DNA of 46,713 nt. Source: Chromatiales bacterium 21-64-14. Lineage in GTDB: Bacteria > Pseudomonadota > Gammaproteobacteria > 21-64-14. Shown here in pieces: positions 16,301-24,989 of this stretch. The notes beneath the pieces are model-generated. The model was given only the letters and a program-made list of their open reading frames with translations. It was not told the DNA's origin and searched no databases. The stretch covers positions 1 through 46,713 of the forward strand of contig NCBI01000021.1 of assembly GCA_002255365.1 (NCBI GenBank), given 5' to 3'. Every line of letters starts with the position of its first letter. Within the stretch, counting starts at the first letter, position 1. The position numbers and the translations under genes were made by a program.

Positions 16301-19003
16301 CGGTTCGCTGACCGGGTTCCATGGACCGCTGTCGGACACGGACTGGTCATCGTCCTCCGTGCCCCCCGGAGCACCGTCAGGGTCCGTGGGCAGTGCATCA
16401 TCAGACGCATCGCCGCGCATCAGGGCCTCGGCACGCCCCATCACCGCCAGCACCTCGCCCTGCGGCCCGGACGCCCCGCGCAGCTGTCCGATCATCCCCG
16501 GCAACAGTTCGATCGCATCCCCGATCACCGCCATCAGAGCGGCGCCCCTGGCCACCGAGCCTTCCAACACCCGGTTCAGCAGCTGTTCCAGCGACCACGC
16601 CAACTCCCCAACCCGCAACGCCCCACTCAGCCGCCCACTCCCCTTCAGCGTGTGAAACGAACGGCGCATCGTGTTCAGCGCATCCCGATCCTCCAGGTCA
16701 TCCCGCCAACGCGGAAAATGCTCGCGCAACGACGCCAGCTCCTCCTCCGCCTCCTCTAGGAAAATCTCCAGAATCTCTTCATCTGCCTCCTCCGACAACA
16801 CCGGCGGCAATAACCCTTCAACCTCGTCCTGCGAACCCGCGCCGACATCCTCCGCGTCTTCGGGCGCTGCTTCCCCAAGCTCCGCCCGCAGCGCTTCAGC
16901 ATCGTCCGCAGGATCCTCCACCGGGATCTCGGCCCCGGGCCCGGACCAGTCGACGCCATGCACGGGCACCGGGGCCTCGTCCTGCGCATCGTCGGCGCCC
17001 AGCACTGGAGTGTCGTGCCCCCCCTCGGAGAAGCCCCAGCTGGCCTCCGGAGTATCCGCACCGCCCTCATCCGCAACACGCCCCGGTGCTGGCGCGTCTA
17101 AGACCTCCGGTGACTCCATCTGCAGCGTGATCTCGGAATGCGCCAGCGACACCGGCCCGTCGGGAGCGTCATCCTGCCTGTCGGCCTCCCGATCACCCGC
17201 ATCCGGCGTGCTACCGTCTGCCAGATGCGGCGGGTGGTCACCGCCGTTCCCCGGCGTGGGATCGACGGATGTACTCAGATCCCGCAGGGCCTGTTCCGCC
17301 CGGTCCAGGATCATTTCCCGATCCGCCCGTCGCTCCACCACCGCCTCGAGGTAGTACTCGACGCTGGCGATGACGTCCGCCAGGGCATCCTGGTGAGACT
17401 CCTCCAGCGGTGTGGTCCGTCCCGCAAGGCTGCCGGTGACATAGACGGTGAATGCCTCCACCACCGACGCGGCTCGCTCCAGATTGAGGATCTGGAAACT
17501 GCCCTTGAGCTCCGTCAGCAGCCGTGGCAACTCCGCGAGCCGCTGCTGATCGTCGGGAGACTGGAGGTACGCCACCACCCGTTCCTTGATCTGGGCGACA
17601 TCCTCGGCGGCCTCCCGGGCCAACGCCAGCAACAGCAGATGGAACTCCCCATCGTTGACCACCGCCTGCCCGTGGTCCGCTCCGTCGGGCTCGGCGGACC
17701 CCGTCGGTTCGTCCTCCAGCGCCGCTCCCGTCCCGGTGGCGCCCGCCGCCACCTGATCGAGAATCGATTCCACGGAGAGGATGCCGCCGGCAATATCGGT
17801 AAGCGTCTCGTCGGTGGGTTCGACCTCCCCATTCATAATCGCCTTGATCTTCTCCACCTGCCGCTGAACGAGGTGGCGCGGTTCGCCCATGCCCAGCATC
17901 CCGAAGGTGTCCGCGATACGGCGCAGCATTTCGGGGAGACGTTCCAGCCCATCCACATTGCGTTGTTCGCCGCGCACGAACAGGTCCAGGATATCCTTCA
18001 CCGCGATGAGATCTTCTCGCACCGCGTCCGCCACCGCGCGCAGAGAATCAACCCCTGGGCCCATGAACCCGGAAACCCCGGCGTCCACCATCTGCGGCAA
18101 CAACTTGTCCAGCTGGAACGCCTGTTTCAACTGGTCAACCCGCGCGCTGCCGCCTTCCGCCCGCCCCACGTAGTAAAGCAGGTTCTGCAACAAATCCAGC
18201 GGAAGATCCTGCGCCAACCCAGCTTCGCCCGTATCGATCAAGCGCTTCAGTTGCCGGTCCATCTGACCCAGCAGCAGCTTCACGGAGACACTGGGTTCGA
18301 CCGCCTGCGCCCGCAACGCCTCCACCAAGCCCGAGGCGACCCACCACAGGCGCCTGACCGGTTCCAGTTGCGTAAGCTGATCCAGGCGCTCGATGACTGT
18401 GGCAATCTGGTCGAGACTCGCCGTCACATCGCGGTCCCGATACCAGCCCAACAGCCCAACCTGAAGGTTGTGACGCAATTTGCGCAACAATCCGCGCAGC
18501 TCTCCCGACTCGCGGGCAAAGCTCTCCCGTTCCAACGCCGCGGGAACGGGCACCGACAAGTCGGGCGCGAACAGCGCGTTCTCCGATAGGAGCGGCTCAC
18601 CGCGCAGCGCGCGGAGATCATTGAGCAACGGCAGGAGAACGATTGGAATGTCACGATGCCCGGACTGCACATGGCCCAGGTAATCCGGAAGCTGGACAAT
18701 GCCACGCATCAGGACCTCATAGGCATCCTGCTTGCGTTCTACACCGCCGTCAATAAGGGCGCGGGATAGATATTCCAGTTCCTCGGCGAGCAAGGCCGCG
18801 CCGTCGAGTTCCACCATCTGCAGGGTTCCGCGCGCCTGGTGGAGATAGGTGGCACAAAACTGGAGTTGCGAGGAGTCGCTGGCATTTTCTACGAACGCTT
18901 CCAGCGCGAGGCGCGCCTGCTTGAGCGTCTCGTCGAGTTCCTTCTTGACCCAGTTCAGGGCGCTGTGGTCGGTTCCTTCACTCCCCAGGATCATGCCCGT
19001 CAT
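13352..19003 (-). CDS. chpA: Hybrid chemotaxis histidine kinase ChpA (Pil-Chp)
   Basis: 1,883 aa. Central kinase controlling type IV pilus twitching. The N-terminal FimL-like region contains a degenerate Hpt-like site at His55 (YLHQARGT). A second Hpt-like site near residue 495 has Thr in place of His (LLTELKGS). Three canonical Hpt domains follow near residues 784 (SFHTLKGSGRLSG), 949 (AFHTLHGSADMAG) and 1134 (QLHTLKGGARMAD), separated by acidic low-complexity linkers. Next come dimerisation, an HATPase with its N box near 1468 (MLRNAVSHGIE), DDGAGIDL and GRGVGMDVV, a CheW-like domain, and a receiver at about 1757-1880 with phosphoacceptor Asp in MLLDIEMPRMDG. It starts 2 nt after pilK and overlaps chpB. 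Pseudomonas ChpA, as I recall, is longer with more Hpt-type domains, so this is a compact form. Confidence 0.93.
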   Translation of the reverse strand: MTGMILGSEGTDHSALNWVKKELDETLKQARLALEAFVENASDSSQLQFCATYLHQARGTLQMVELDGAALLAEELEYLSRALIDGGVERKQDAYEVLMRGIVQLPDYLGHVQSGHRDIPIVLLPLLNDLRALRGEPLLSENALFAPDLSVPVPAALERESFARESGELRGLLRKLRHNLQVGLLGWYRDRDVTASLDQIATVIERLDQLTQLEPVRRLWWVASGLVEALRAQAVEPSVSVKLLLGQMDRQLKRLIDTGEAGLAQDLPLDLLQNLLYYVGRAEGGSARVDQLKQAFQLDKLLPQMVDAGVSGFMGPGVDSLRAVADAVREDLIAVKDILDLFVRGEQRNVDGLERLPEMLRRIADTFGMLGMGEPRHLVQRQVEKIKAIMNGEVEPTDETLTDIAGGILSVESILDQVAAGATGTGAALEDEPTGSAEPDGADHGQAVVNDGEFHLLLLALAREAAEDVAQIKERVVAYLQSPDDQQRLAELPRLLTELKGSFQILNLERAASVVEAFTVYVTGSLAGRTTPLEESHQDALADVIASVEYYLEAVVERRADREMILDRAEQALRDLSTSVDPTPGNGGDHPPHLADGSTPDAGDREADRQDDAPDGPVSLAHSEITLQMESPEVLDAPAPGRVADEGGADTPEASWGFSEGGHDTPVLGADDAQDEAPVPVHGVDWSGPGAEIPVEDPADDAEALRAELGEAAPEDAEDVGAGSQDEVEGLLPPVLSEEADEEILEIFLEEAEEELASLREHFPRWRDDLEDRDALNTMRRSFHTLKGSGRLSGALRVGELAWSLEQLLNRVLEGSVARGAALMAVIGDAIELLPGMIGQLRGASGPQGEVLAVMGRAEALMRGDASDDALPTDPDGAPGGTEDDDQSVSDSGPWNPVSEPPRIADPILYDTFCQEANEHLIAVEAFGARCREQGPACRISEALVRAFHTLHGSADMAGVPEIAAVAEALEKLVQLPAADKSAHELALGDLLEESVALIRTMVQLLVLPGARLPDHHPLLDRIARTAGEHLARIGPRPGSGPAADPDPMPEAYPASQSGDDHVEPVGVTVVQLDRIPQHPDPVPESAVDELANELAEIFLEESEELLEAADETIQRWEQQPEDVRRVTELQRQLHTLKGGARMADIAPVSDLSHAMESLLSTVVDGHVEVSQPLFQTLHLTLDRLHAMQEQLRAGGAPAPAPELVAELETARTGKPTAAPQDPDVSEVATTTPPGRAEIPDPEPLEIDDEEPPGGSVGVSTGPSLRMERRAGPRVQSESVRVRADLLDNLVNYAGEVSIYRSRMEQQTAAMRFNLVEFAQTVARLREQLRRMEIETEAQILYRHEAEVEARQDFDPLELDRYSHVQQLSRGLAESVNDLVSIQGLLDHLARESETLLLQQSRVNTDLQEGLMRTRMVPFAGLVPRLRRIVRQTCTTLSKRADLKVQGAEGEMDRTVLDRLVAPLEHMLRNAVSHGIELPAERRAAGKHETGTITVSLAREGSEVVIRVSDDGAGIDLGAIRSKAVERGMLTEDADVSDHDVMQFILESGFSTARKLTQISGRGVGMDVVNSEIKQLGGQLDINSRAGEGMAFTVRLPFTLAVSQALLVYVGDEIYAIPLSSVEGIVRMSYEEISARLGDAEPELEYAGQRYGLLHMGALLGISAPPAQTDKKIPVLLMRSAEHQTALLVDGLMGNREIVVKSVGPQISTVRGISGATILGDGRVVLIIDGNALVRLSAVLQSVPAPEPEQRHRRERAIVMVVDDSITVRKVTTRLLERNDMDVLTAKDGVDAVALLQEHIPDVMLLDIEMPRMDGFELATHMRNDERLKEVPIIMITSRTGEKHRDHAMKIGVNRYLGKPFQETELLENIHALLSERDGHDSR

Positions 19004-19005
19004 CC

Positions 19006-19902
19006 TTATTCAATATCCGCGCGCCGGCGATACGCCAGCGTATCCGGGTAGCTCACTCGTTCCATCAGTGGGTGGCGCCACGCCAACAGATCTCCGGGTG
19101 CGAGTACCAGCCCACCTCCGGGTCGGAGTTGATGGACCAGTCTTTCCACGAGCTCCATCCGCCGCGTCCGCTCCAGGTAGATCAGCACATTCTGGCACAC
19201 GATCAGATCCATCTTCTGCAAGGGTGTCCGCCCGACATCCAGAACGTTGATATGGGCGAAGCAGACCCGGCGCCGCAACGCCTCGCAAACCTGGGACAGC
19301 TCGTCGTCCAGCCGGATGAAATAGCGTGTGCGCAGTGTCGACGGCAGGTCCTTGAGCCGCGCGCGGCCATAAACGCCATGCCGCCCGGCAGCGAGTGCCG
19401 GGTAGCTGATATCGGTGGCTGTCACACCAAAGTAATATTCGCGCCCGAACGACTGGAGATGATCGTCGATGAGCATCGCGAGGCTGTAGGGCTCCTCACC
19501 GGTGGCGCATCCGATACTCCAGGCACTGTAGGAAAGTGGTAGCGTTCCAGTTTGCGGCATCTGAGGCAAAAAGCCGGTTCGTATCAAGTTGAAGCTCGGC
19601 GGATGCCGGAAAAATCGCGTTTCGTGTACCGTCAGCCGATCCAGAAGCACGGCCCACTCGACCGCACCGTGCTGGCCGGACTGCAGAAACGCGAAATATT
19701 CCTCGAAATCCGCGTATCCGACCTCCCGCATGCGCAATGCAATGCTGGTCGTCAGGAACGATTTCCGCTCCCGCGGAACGACGATGCCGGTCCTTTGTTC
19801 CAGCAGTCCGGCCCACTGCTGGAACTGCGGGTCGCTCATCGGAGGCAGCAGGCTGCCCCAGGACTTCCCGTTATACTGCACGTTTTCGCTCGCAGCTATC
19901 AC
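19006..19902 (-). CDS. pilK: CheR-type receptor methyltransferase PilK
   Basis: 298 aa from a GTG at 19902 with AGGTG seven nucleotides upstream. An ATG at 19839 (MSDPQFQQW, 277 aa) is the main alternative, and the longest open frame would overlap pilJ by about 70 nt. It methylates glutamates on PilJ with SAM. Features include the CheR N-terminal domain (LLEQRTGIVV, LLDRLTVHETRFFR), the SAM-binding WSIGCATGEEPYSLAM, VTATDIS and the CQNVLIYLERTRR loop. It lies between the receptor and the kinase genes in the same operon. Confidence 0.88.
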   Translation of the reverse strand: MIAASENVQYNGKSWGSLLPPMSDPQFQQWAGLLEQRTGIVVPRERKSFLTTSIALRMREVGYADFEEYFAFLQSGQHGAVEWAVLLDRLTVHETRFFRHPPSFNLIRTGFLPQMPQTGTLPLSYSAWSIGCATGEEPYSLAMLIDDHLQSFGREYYFGVTATDISYPALAAGRHGVYGRARLKDLPSTLRTRYFIRLDDELSQVCEALRRRVCFAHINVLDVGRTPLQKMDLIVCQNVLIYLERTRRMELVERLVHQLRPGGGLVLAPGDLLAWRHPLMERVSYPDTLAYRRRADIE

Positions 19903-19918
19903 AGACCGGCACCTGTGT

Positions 19919-21952
19919 TCAATCCGGGAGATTGAATCCAGCAACCGACTTGCGCAGCTCGTTGGCCAAATCTGCGAGGTTGCCAATGGACGTTGCGGTC
20001 TCGTTCGTCCCGGTCGCAGTCTGGGTCGTGATATCCAGAATCGAGTTCATCGTGTCCGAGATATTGGCCGACGCCTGAGCCTGCTGGCGTGACGCGTCCG
20101 AGATATTCTGAATAAGATCCGCAAGCTGGTCCGACACGTTCTCGATCTCCGCCAAGGCCTCACCTGCCTCCTCAGCGAGTTTTGCACCGCCAACCACCCC
20201 CGCGGTACTTTCCTCCATGGAGATCACCGCCTCGTTGGTATCGGTCTGAATCGTCTTTACGAGTGCCTCGATCTGTTTCGTCGCGTTGCTCGAGCGTTCC
20301 GCGAGCCGCTGGACTTCGTCAGCCACCACCGCGAAACCTCGGCCCGCTTCTCCAGCCATGGCCGCCTGGATCGCGGCGTTCAACGCAAGGATGTTAGTCT
20401 GATCGGCGATGTCGTTGATCAGCTCGACGATGTCGCCAATCTCCTGGGAGCTCTCACCCAGACGCTTGATACGCTTGGAGGTCTCCTGGATCTGCTCACG
20501 GATGGTATCCATACCCTGAATGGTGCGTCGTACGGCGTCCGCGCCGTTGTGAGCAATGCGCACGGACTGCTTTGCAACCTCCGCTGACTCGGTCGCGTTA
20601 CGCGATACATGCTCAATGGACGCAGTCATCTCGTTGACCGCCGAGCTTGCCGCAGTGATCTGCTGGGCCTGCCGGTCGCTGGCCTCGGCCAGATGCATGG
20701 CGGTGGCCTGGGTCTCCTGGGCTGCGGAGGAAACCTGCACAGTAGTCTCGTTGATGGTGCTGACCAGGGTGCGCATCGCGTCTACAGCGTAGTTGATCGA
20801 ATCCGCGATCGCGCCCGTCATATCCTCGGTGACCGTCGCATGGACCGTGAGATCACCATCAGCAAGGGTACTGAGCTCGTCCAGGAGCCGCAGGATCGCC
20901 TGCTGGTTGCGCTCGTTCTGGTCCGCTGCCGCTTCGTACTGACGGGTTGCGGCCTTCTTCAGTTCCCAACCGAGAATACCCAACATGATCAGGGCGACGC
21001 CGCCGAGGGTAAACGGGAGCTCGCTGGAGATCAGTCGCTTCTTCGGCGCCTCCGCGTAGGCAGCGGCGAGCTTGTCACTAGCGTCGGCCAGACGTGTGGA
21101 CTGGTGTGCGACATCGGACGCAGCTTCCCGGATCCGGAACAGCTCGGAGGTCCGCGCCAGCACACCGTTCAGGCTGTCGCTGAGAGCGCCGAAGAGCTTG
21201 CTGGCCTCGGCCAGTTCGCCCTGTACGACCGGATCGCTGACCGCGCGGATATTGAGGGTGCGGTCACCGTGAATCAGCGCCTGCTGCACACGGGCGAACC
21301 GGGTGATATCACGTCCGAACTGGTCCGCCGACAGCGCCGCCAGCTCGCCACCCTGAAACATCTTGCCGAGATTGTTCTGGATGCGCTCAAGCAGAGTGCC
21401 CTGGCGCGTGACGGTCACCAGCAGATCGGAGGCCGATGCGTGCTGCATCAGCCGGTCGAGCACCTGCTGATAAACGGCGTAGATCTTGGGGATGACCGTG
21501 TTCACGTCCCCCAGAGACCGATTGACAGAGGTTACCGTGGGTCCACCTTTCAGGATCTCGCTCACACGACCGCGGATCACTGTCCAGTTGGTATCCATAC
21601 CGCTCAGGGCCGCAGACACGCTGGCGGGCGCACTTGGCATGCCAGTGGCCGGGTCCCCATTCTGTAGATGACGGAGGTTGCGCTCGAACCGAGCCCGGTC
21701 GGTCTCCAGCTGCTGCATGGCAGTGGCCTTGCCGCTGGCCGCTTCCAAGGAGTCGACCGCGACGCTCTGGGCCAACATCCGCTGCTGGTCGATCAGATCC
21801 GTCGCCATCTTGTCGAAGGTGCCTTCGCGGCTCGTATACAAGATAGACGCCACCATGGCGACGAACAGAATGACCACCATGGCGATCAGATATACCAGGG
21901 ACCTGTTCCCGCCCAGTCGCGCGAGATAGTCGCTGTTTCGTGCCTTCATCAT
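19919..21952 (-). CDS. pilJ: Type IV pilus methyl-accepting chemotaxis protein PilJ
   Basis: 677 aa. Inner-membrane receptor feeding the ChpA kinase. Transmembrane helix 1 spans about residues 20-40 ([18 protein letters not shown]), then comes a helical periplasmic domain of about 270 residues, and helix 2 lies near 311-330 ([18 protein letters not shown]). HAMP and long coiled-coil signalling segments follow. The signalling tip near residues 515-548 reads [20 protein letters not shown] and then [18 protein letters not shown]. The Q and M, where common receptors have E and R, are, as I recall, a PilJ-type variation. The start has AGGAG 5 nt before the first of two ATGs. Confidence 0.93.
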   Translation of the reverse strand: MMKARNSDYLARLGGNRSLVYLIAMVVILFVAMVASILYTSREGTFDKMATDLIDQQRMLAQSVAVDSLEAASGKATAMQQLETDRARFERNLRHLQNGDPATGMPSAPASVSAALSGMDTNWTVIRGRVSEILKGGPTVTSVNRSLGDVNTVIPKIYAVYQQVLDRLMQHASASDLLVTVTRQGTLLERIQNNLGKMFQGGELAALSADQFGRDITRFARVQQALIHGDRTLNIRAVSDPVVQGELAEASKLFGALSDSLNGVLARTSELFRIREAASDVAHQSTRLADASDKLAAAYAEAPKKRLISSELPFTLGGVALIMLGILGWELKKAATRQYEAAADQNERNQQAILRLLDELSTLADGDLTVHATVTEDMTGAIADSINYAVDAMRTLVSTINETTVQVSSAAQETQATAMHLAEASDRQAQQITAASSAVNEMTASIEHVSRNATESAEVAKQSVRIAHNGADAVRRTIQGMDTIREQIQETSKRIKRLGESSQEIGDIVELINDIADQTNILALNAAIQAAMAGEAGRGFAVVADEVQRLAERSSNATKQIEALVKTIQTDTNEAVISMEESTAGVVGGAKLAEEAGEALAEIENVSDQLADLIQNISDASRQQAQASANISDTMNSILDITTQTATGTNETATSIGNLADLANELRKSVAGFNLPD

Positions 21953-22064
21953 CGCTCTCCTTTAGCTCCCGCTCCCCCGGTACCGACGGCCGGGCTCCAC
22001 GAAATGCAATTCCCGTAGCAGATCCAAAGCCGTACCGCCGGTCCAGCCCCGATCGCGGGCGGAC

Positions 22065-22610
22065 TCAGACCGCCACCTGCAGGAACTGGGGCGTCTCGGC
22101 CAGGCTGTACATACTGAACACCACCCAATGCTCTTCTTCTTTGCGGAACGCGTAACTCAGATACGGCCGCAACGCGGCCTCCACCTCGGGAAGCGCGCTA
22201 CTCTGCTCTTCCTTCAGAAAATGTTTGAGCCCTAACACCTCATCCACCAGGAGGCCCGCGAATACCCCCTGGTACTGCACCACCAGCACCCGGCTGCTGC
22301 GCCCCAAAGGCATGAGTGGGCCACCCAGGTAACCCTGCAGATCCATGATCGGCAGAAGGTTGCCGCGTACGTTGGCAATTCCCCGAACCCATGGCTTGGC
22401 CATAGGCACGCGCGCGAGATCCGGATAGGTCAGGATCTCCGAGACCTCGCCCAGGGGCGCCAACAGATGGATGGCACCCAGCCGGAAACCGATCCCCACC
22501 CAAACGCCCTTGACTTCGGTCTGACGCGGAAGCCCTGCGGCGTTGGCGCGGCTGCGCCGTTCAATATCCACCAGCAGGGCGAACGGATCCCCTTTGCACT
22601 GGTCTTGCAT
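22065..22610 (-). CDS. pilI: CheW-like adaptor PilI
   Basis: 181 aa from ATG 22610 (MQDQCKGDPFALLVDIE), with AGGGAA upstream. An ATG six codons earlier (22628) is possible but crowds the pilH stop at 22633. CheW-type adaptor joining PilJ to ChpA. Motifs are WVGIGFRLGAIHLLAPLGEVSEIL, VPMAKPWVRGIANVRGNLLPIMDL and VQYQGVFAGLLVDEVLGL. The length and N-terminal ALLVDIERRSRANAAGLP resemble Pseudomonas PilI. It lies between pilH and pilJ. Confidence 0.9.
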   Translation of the reverse strand: MQDQCKGDPFALLVDIERRSRANAAGLPRQTEVKGVWVGIGFRLGAIHLLAPLGEVSEILTYPDLARVPMAKPWVRGIANVRGNLLPIMDLQGYLGGPLMPLGRSSRVLVVQYQGVFAGLLVDEVLGLKHFLKEEQSSALPEVEAALRPYLSYAFRKEEEHWVVFSMYSLAETPQFLQVAV

Positions 22611-22632
22611 GAGCGTTCCCTGCTGCATTTAT

Positions 22633-22998
22633 CTAGGCACCCAATACGGTCTTGATCTTGCTCAACAGTTCCTGCTCGGTTACCGGTTTGGTGATGTATT
22701 CCTTGGCGCCCTGGCGCAGACCCCACATCTTGTCAGTCTCCTGATCCTTGGTGCTCACGATGATCACCGGGATCGCGGCAGTGCCGGGGTCCTTGCTGAG
22801 CTGCCGGGTGGCCTGAAAACCGTTTAAGCCCGGCATGACGATATCCATCAGAATGACGTCCGGCTTCTCAGCCTGCGCCTTCGCAACCCCGTCCTCGCCG
22901 TCGGTCGCGAAGGAGGCCTGAAAGCCGTTCTTCTCGAGCATGGTCTTGAGTACATGCACCTCGGTCGGCGAGTCATCCACAATCAGAACGTGTGCCAT
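22633..22998 (-). CDS. pilH: Single-domain response regulator PilH
   Basis: 120 aa from ATG 22998 with AGGAG 8 nt upstream. CheY-like receiver: acidic pair Asp8/Asp9, phosphoacceptor Asp52 in LMDIVMPGLNG and conserved Lys104 in YITKPV. It has no output domain. In Pseudomonas PilH is thought to favour pilus retraction via PilT/PilU or to act as a phosphate sink, opposing PilG. It is the second gene of the operon, 131 bp after pilG. Confidence 0.92.
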   Translation of the reverse strand: MAHVLIVDDSPTEVHVLKTMLEKNGFQASFATDGEDGVAKAQAEKPDVILMDIVMPGLNGFQATRQLSKDPGTAAIPVIIVSTKDQETDKMWGLRQGAKEYITKPVTEQELLSKIKTVLGA

Positions 22999-23129
22999 CG
23001 AAGAATCTCCTGTTGAAGTCCTAACGAACCGTCGTCCGAATACCGAACCCGCCTCCATCCGACATGCGATTCCTGGTAGCGATCACTGTCACCGCCGGAA
23101 CGCCCTGTTGTTGTGTCCGCTGCAATCCG

Positions 23130-23567
23130 TCATACCAATTCCCGAGTTACGTAGTTGCGGATCGCCTGCAACAGTTCGTCCCTGGTAAACGGCTTGGTCA
23201 GATATTGCTCAGAACCGACAATACGGCCCCGGGCGCGATCGAACAGTCCGTCCTTGCTCGACAGCATGATGACCGGCGTTTTCCTGAAGATCTGGTTGTG
23301 CTTGATCAGTGCGCAAGTCTGGTAGCCGTCCAGCCTGGGCATCATGATATCCACGAAAATGATGTCCGGCCGCTGATCGGCAATCTTGGCAAGCGCCTCG
23401 AAACCGTCGGTGGCCGTCACCACGTCGCATCCTTCCTTCTTGAGCAGGGTCTCCGCGGTCCGGCGGATTGTCTTACTGTCGTCAATCACCATGACCTTAA
23501 ATCCTGCCAGAGCGTCGGACGTCAATTCGCCTTCCACCACACCGTTCTCCTGTGTGAGCGTGCCCAT
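23130..23567 (-). CDS. pilG: Single-domain response regulator PilG
   Basis: 145 aa. CheY-like receiver at the head of the Pil-Chp operon: VMVIDDSKTIRRTAETLLKK at the N-terminal side, phosphoacceptor Asp73 in FVDIMMPRLDG, SSKDGLFDRARGRIVGS and Lys125 in YLTKPF. The VIDDSKTIRRTAE signature is characteristic of PilG. About 20 residues precede the receiver, a little more than in Pseudomonas. PilG is known to promote pilus extension by activating PilB and cAMP signalling. Divergent from gshB across a 474-bp intergenic region. Confidence 0.93.
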   Translation of the reverse strand: MGTLTQENGVVEGELTSDALAGFKVMVIDDSKTIRRTAETLLKKEGCDVVTATDGFEALAKIADQRPDIIFVDIMMPRLDGYQTCALIKHNQIFRKTPVIMLSSKDGLFDRARGRIVGSEQYLTKPFTRDELLQAIRNYVTRELV

Positions 23568-24041
23568 GCTTCCGATCTATCTCCAGTTCCGGTTGACGTG
23601 TCCGTCGGCATCTCCGTCCCGTAAGTCGGAACGGCACCGTTGGTGGCATCCGCCGCGGGCCGGTGGTCGGGAACACTCGTACGGTTACGACCGAACTCCA
23701 CCCCGGCCTACCCGTGCGCTCCCGGCGCCAGTCGCCTCGCCCTCAGAAGTGCGGTACCATAAACCTGTGCAGCCACCCGTCCCTATCGGCATGGAATCAC
23801 GAAACTTGATCGCCGCCGCCCGGGGCACCACCGCCCTCATCCGGCCCCGCGCAACTCCCCATCCCCGCGCCCGACCCACGGACGGCGGGCCGTACCTGTT
23901 GCGTATCGGCGCCAACCGGGGGGGCCTTGAACCGGCCTGCGGCCGCGGCTCGCGGTCTTCCATTAAAACTCCGGGACACCCACACCACGATCTAGCGTCA
24001 GAAGACCGGCACGACCCCATCCCCAGGGGTCCGTGCGGCCC
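23568..24041. other. 474-bp intergenic region between pilG and gshB
   Basis: No convincing gene is seen on either strand. It should hold the promoters for the pil-chp operon (minus) and gshB (plus), but I cannot identify good hexamers. The only AT-richer patch is near 23755-23768 (gtaccataaac). Open frames crossing the region have Arg/Pro-rich translations typical of noncoding GC-rich DNA. Confidence 0.4.
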
Positions 24042-24989
24042 ATGAGTATCCAGTTGGGGGTAGTGATGGACCCCATCGGGTCCATCAAGGTCCACAAGGA
24101 CAGTACCTTCGCCATGCTGCTCGCCGCCCAGGCCCGCGGCTGGGCGCTTCATTACCTGGAACCGCCCGATCTCTTCGTGCGTGACGGACGCAGTTACGGT
24201 CGGACCCGCGCGCTCCAGGTGTTCGATGACCCCCGTCACTGGCACGCGCTGGGTGCGGAACGCACGGTGCCGCTGGGGGAATTGCAGGTGATCCTGATGC
24301 GCAAGGATCCCCCTCTGGACATGGAATACCTCTATACCACCTACGTTTTGGAGCGGGCCCAAAGCGAAGGGTGTCTGGTGGTCAACCGCCCCCAAGGCCT
24401 GCGCGACGTCAATGAAAAACTCTACACTGCGTGGTTTCCCCAGTGCTGCCCCCCCACGCTGGTGACCCGCGATCCAGGGCGGGTGCGGGAATTCCTGGAA
24501 CAGATGGGGGAGATCGTCCTCAAGCCGTTGAACGCCATGGGGGGCACATCCGTGTTCCGGGTACAACGCGGAGACCCCAATACCGGGGTGATTCTGGAAA
24601 CCATGGTGGACTCGGGCCGGCGCTCCGTGGTGGCGCAACGCTACGTCCCGGAGATCAAGCAGGGCGACAAACGCATCCTCCTGGTAGATGGCGAACCGGT
24701 ACCCTACGCCCTGGCCCGGATCCCGGCACCCGGCGAATTCCGCGGGAATCTGGCCGCCGGTGGACACGGGGAAGGGGTCGCGCTGACCCAGCGCGACCGT
24801 TGGATCTGCGCGGAAGTCGGTCCGGCCCTGCGGGAGAAAGGGCTGATGTTCGTCGGCCTGGACGTGATTGGGGATTACCTCACCGAGATCAACGTCACCA
24901 GTCCCACCTGCATTCGGGAATTGGATGCGCTCTATGGGCTGGACATCGCCGGCCAGCTGCTGGACCGGATCCAGGAACGGCTCCCATGA
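24042..24989 (+). CDS. gshB: Glutathione synthetase
   Basis: 315 aa from ATG 24042 (MSIQLGVVMDPIGSIKVHKDS). ATP-grasp ligase joining gamma-glutamylcysteine and glycine. Recognised by MDPIGSIKVHKDSTFAMLL, LMRKDPPLDMEYLYTTY, NRPQGLRDVNEKLY, VLKPLNAMGGTSVF, RILLVDGEPVPYALARIP and the C-terminal GLDVIGDYLTEINVTSPTCIREL. The length is standard. Its position beside pilG is conserved with Pseudomonas. The stop overlaps an ATGA start for the downstream degenerate frame. Confidence 0.96.
   Translation: MSIQLGVVMDPIGSIKVHKDSTFAMLLAAQARGWALHYLEPPDLFVRDGRSYGRTRALQVFDDPRHWHALGAERTVPLGELQVILMRKDPPLDMEYLYTTYVLERAQSEGCLVVNRPQGLRDVNEKLYTAWFPQCCPPTLVTRDPGRVREFLEQMGEIVLKPLNAMGGTSVFRVQRGDPNTGVILETMVDSGRRSVVAQRYVPEIKQGDKRILLVDGEPVPYALARIPAPGEFRGNLAAGGHGEGVALTQRDRWICAEVGPALREKGLMFVGLDVIGDYLTEINVTSPTCIRELDALYGLDIAGQLLDRIQERLP

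Noticed and set aside
17138..18589. 483-codon open frame opposite chpA
   Set aside because: Antisense shadow of the long chpA frame with no family features.
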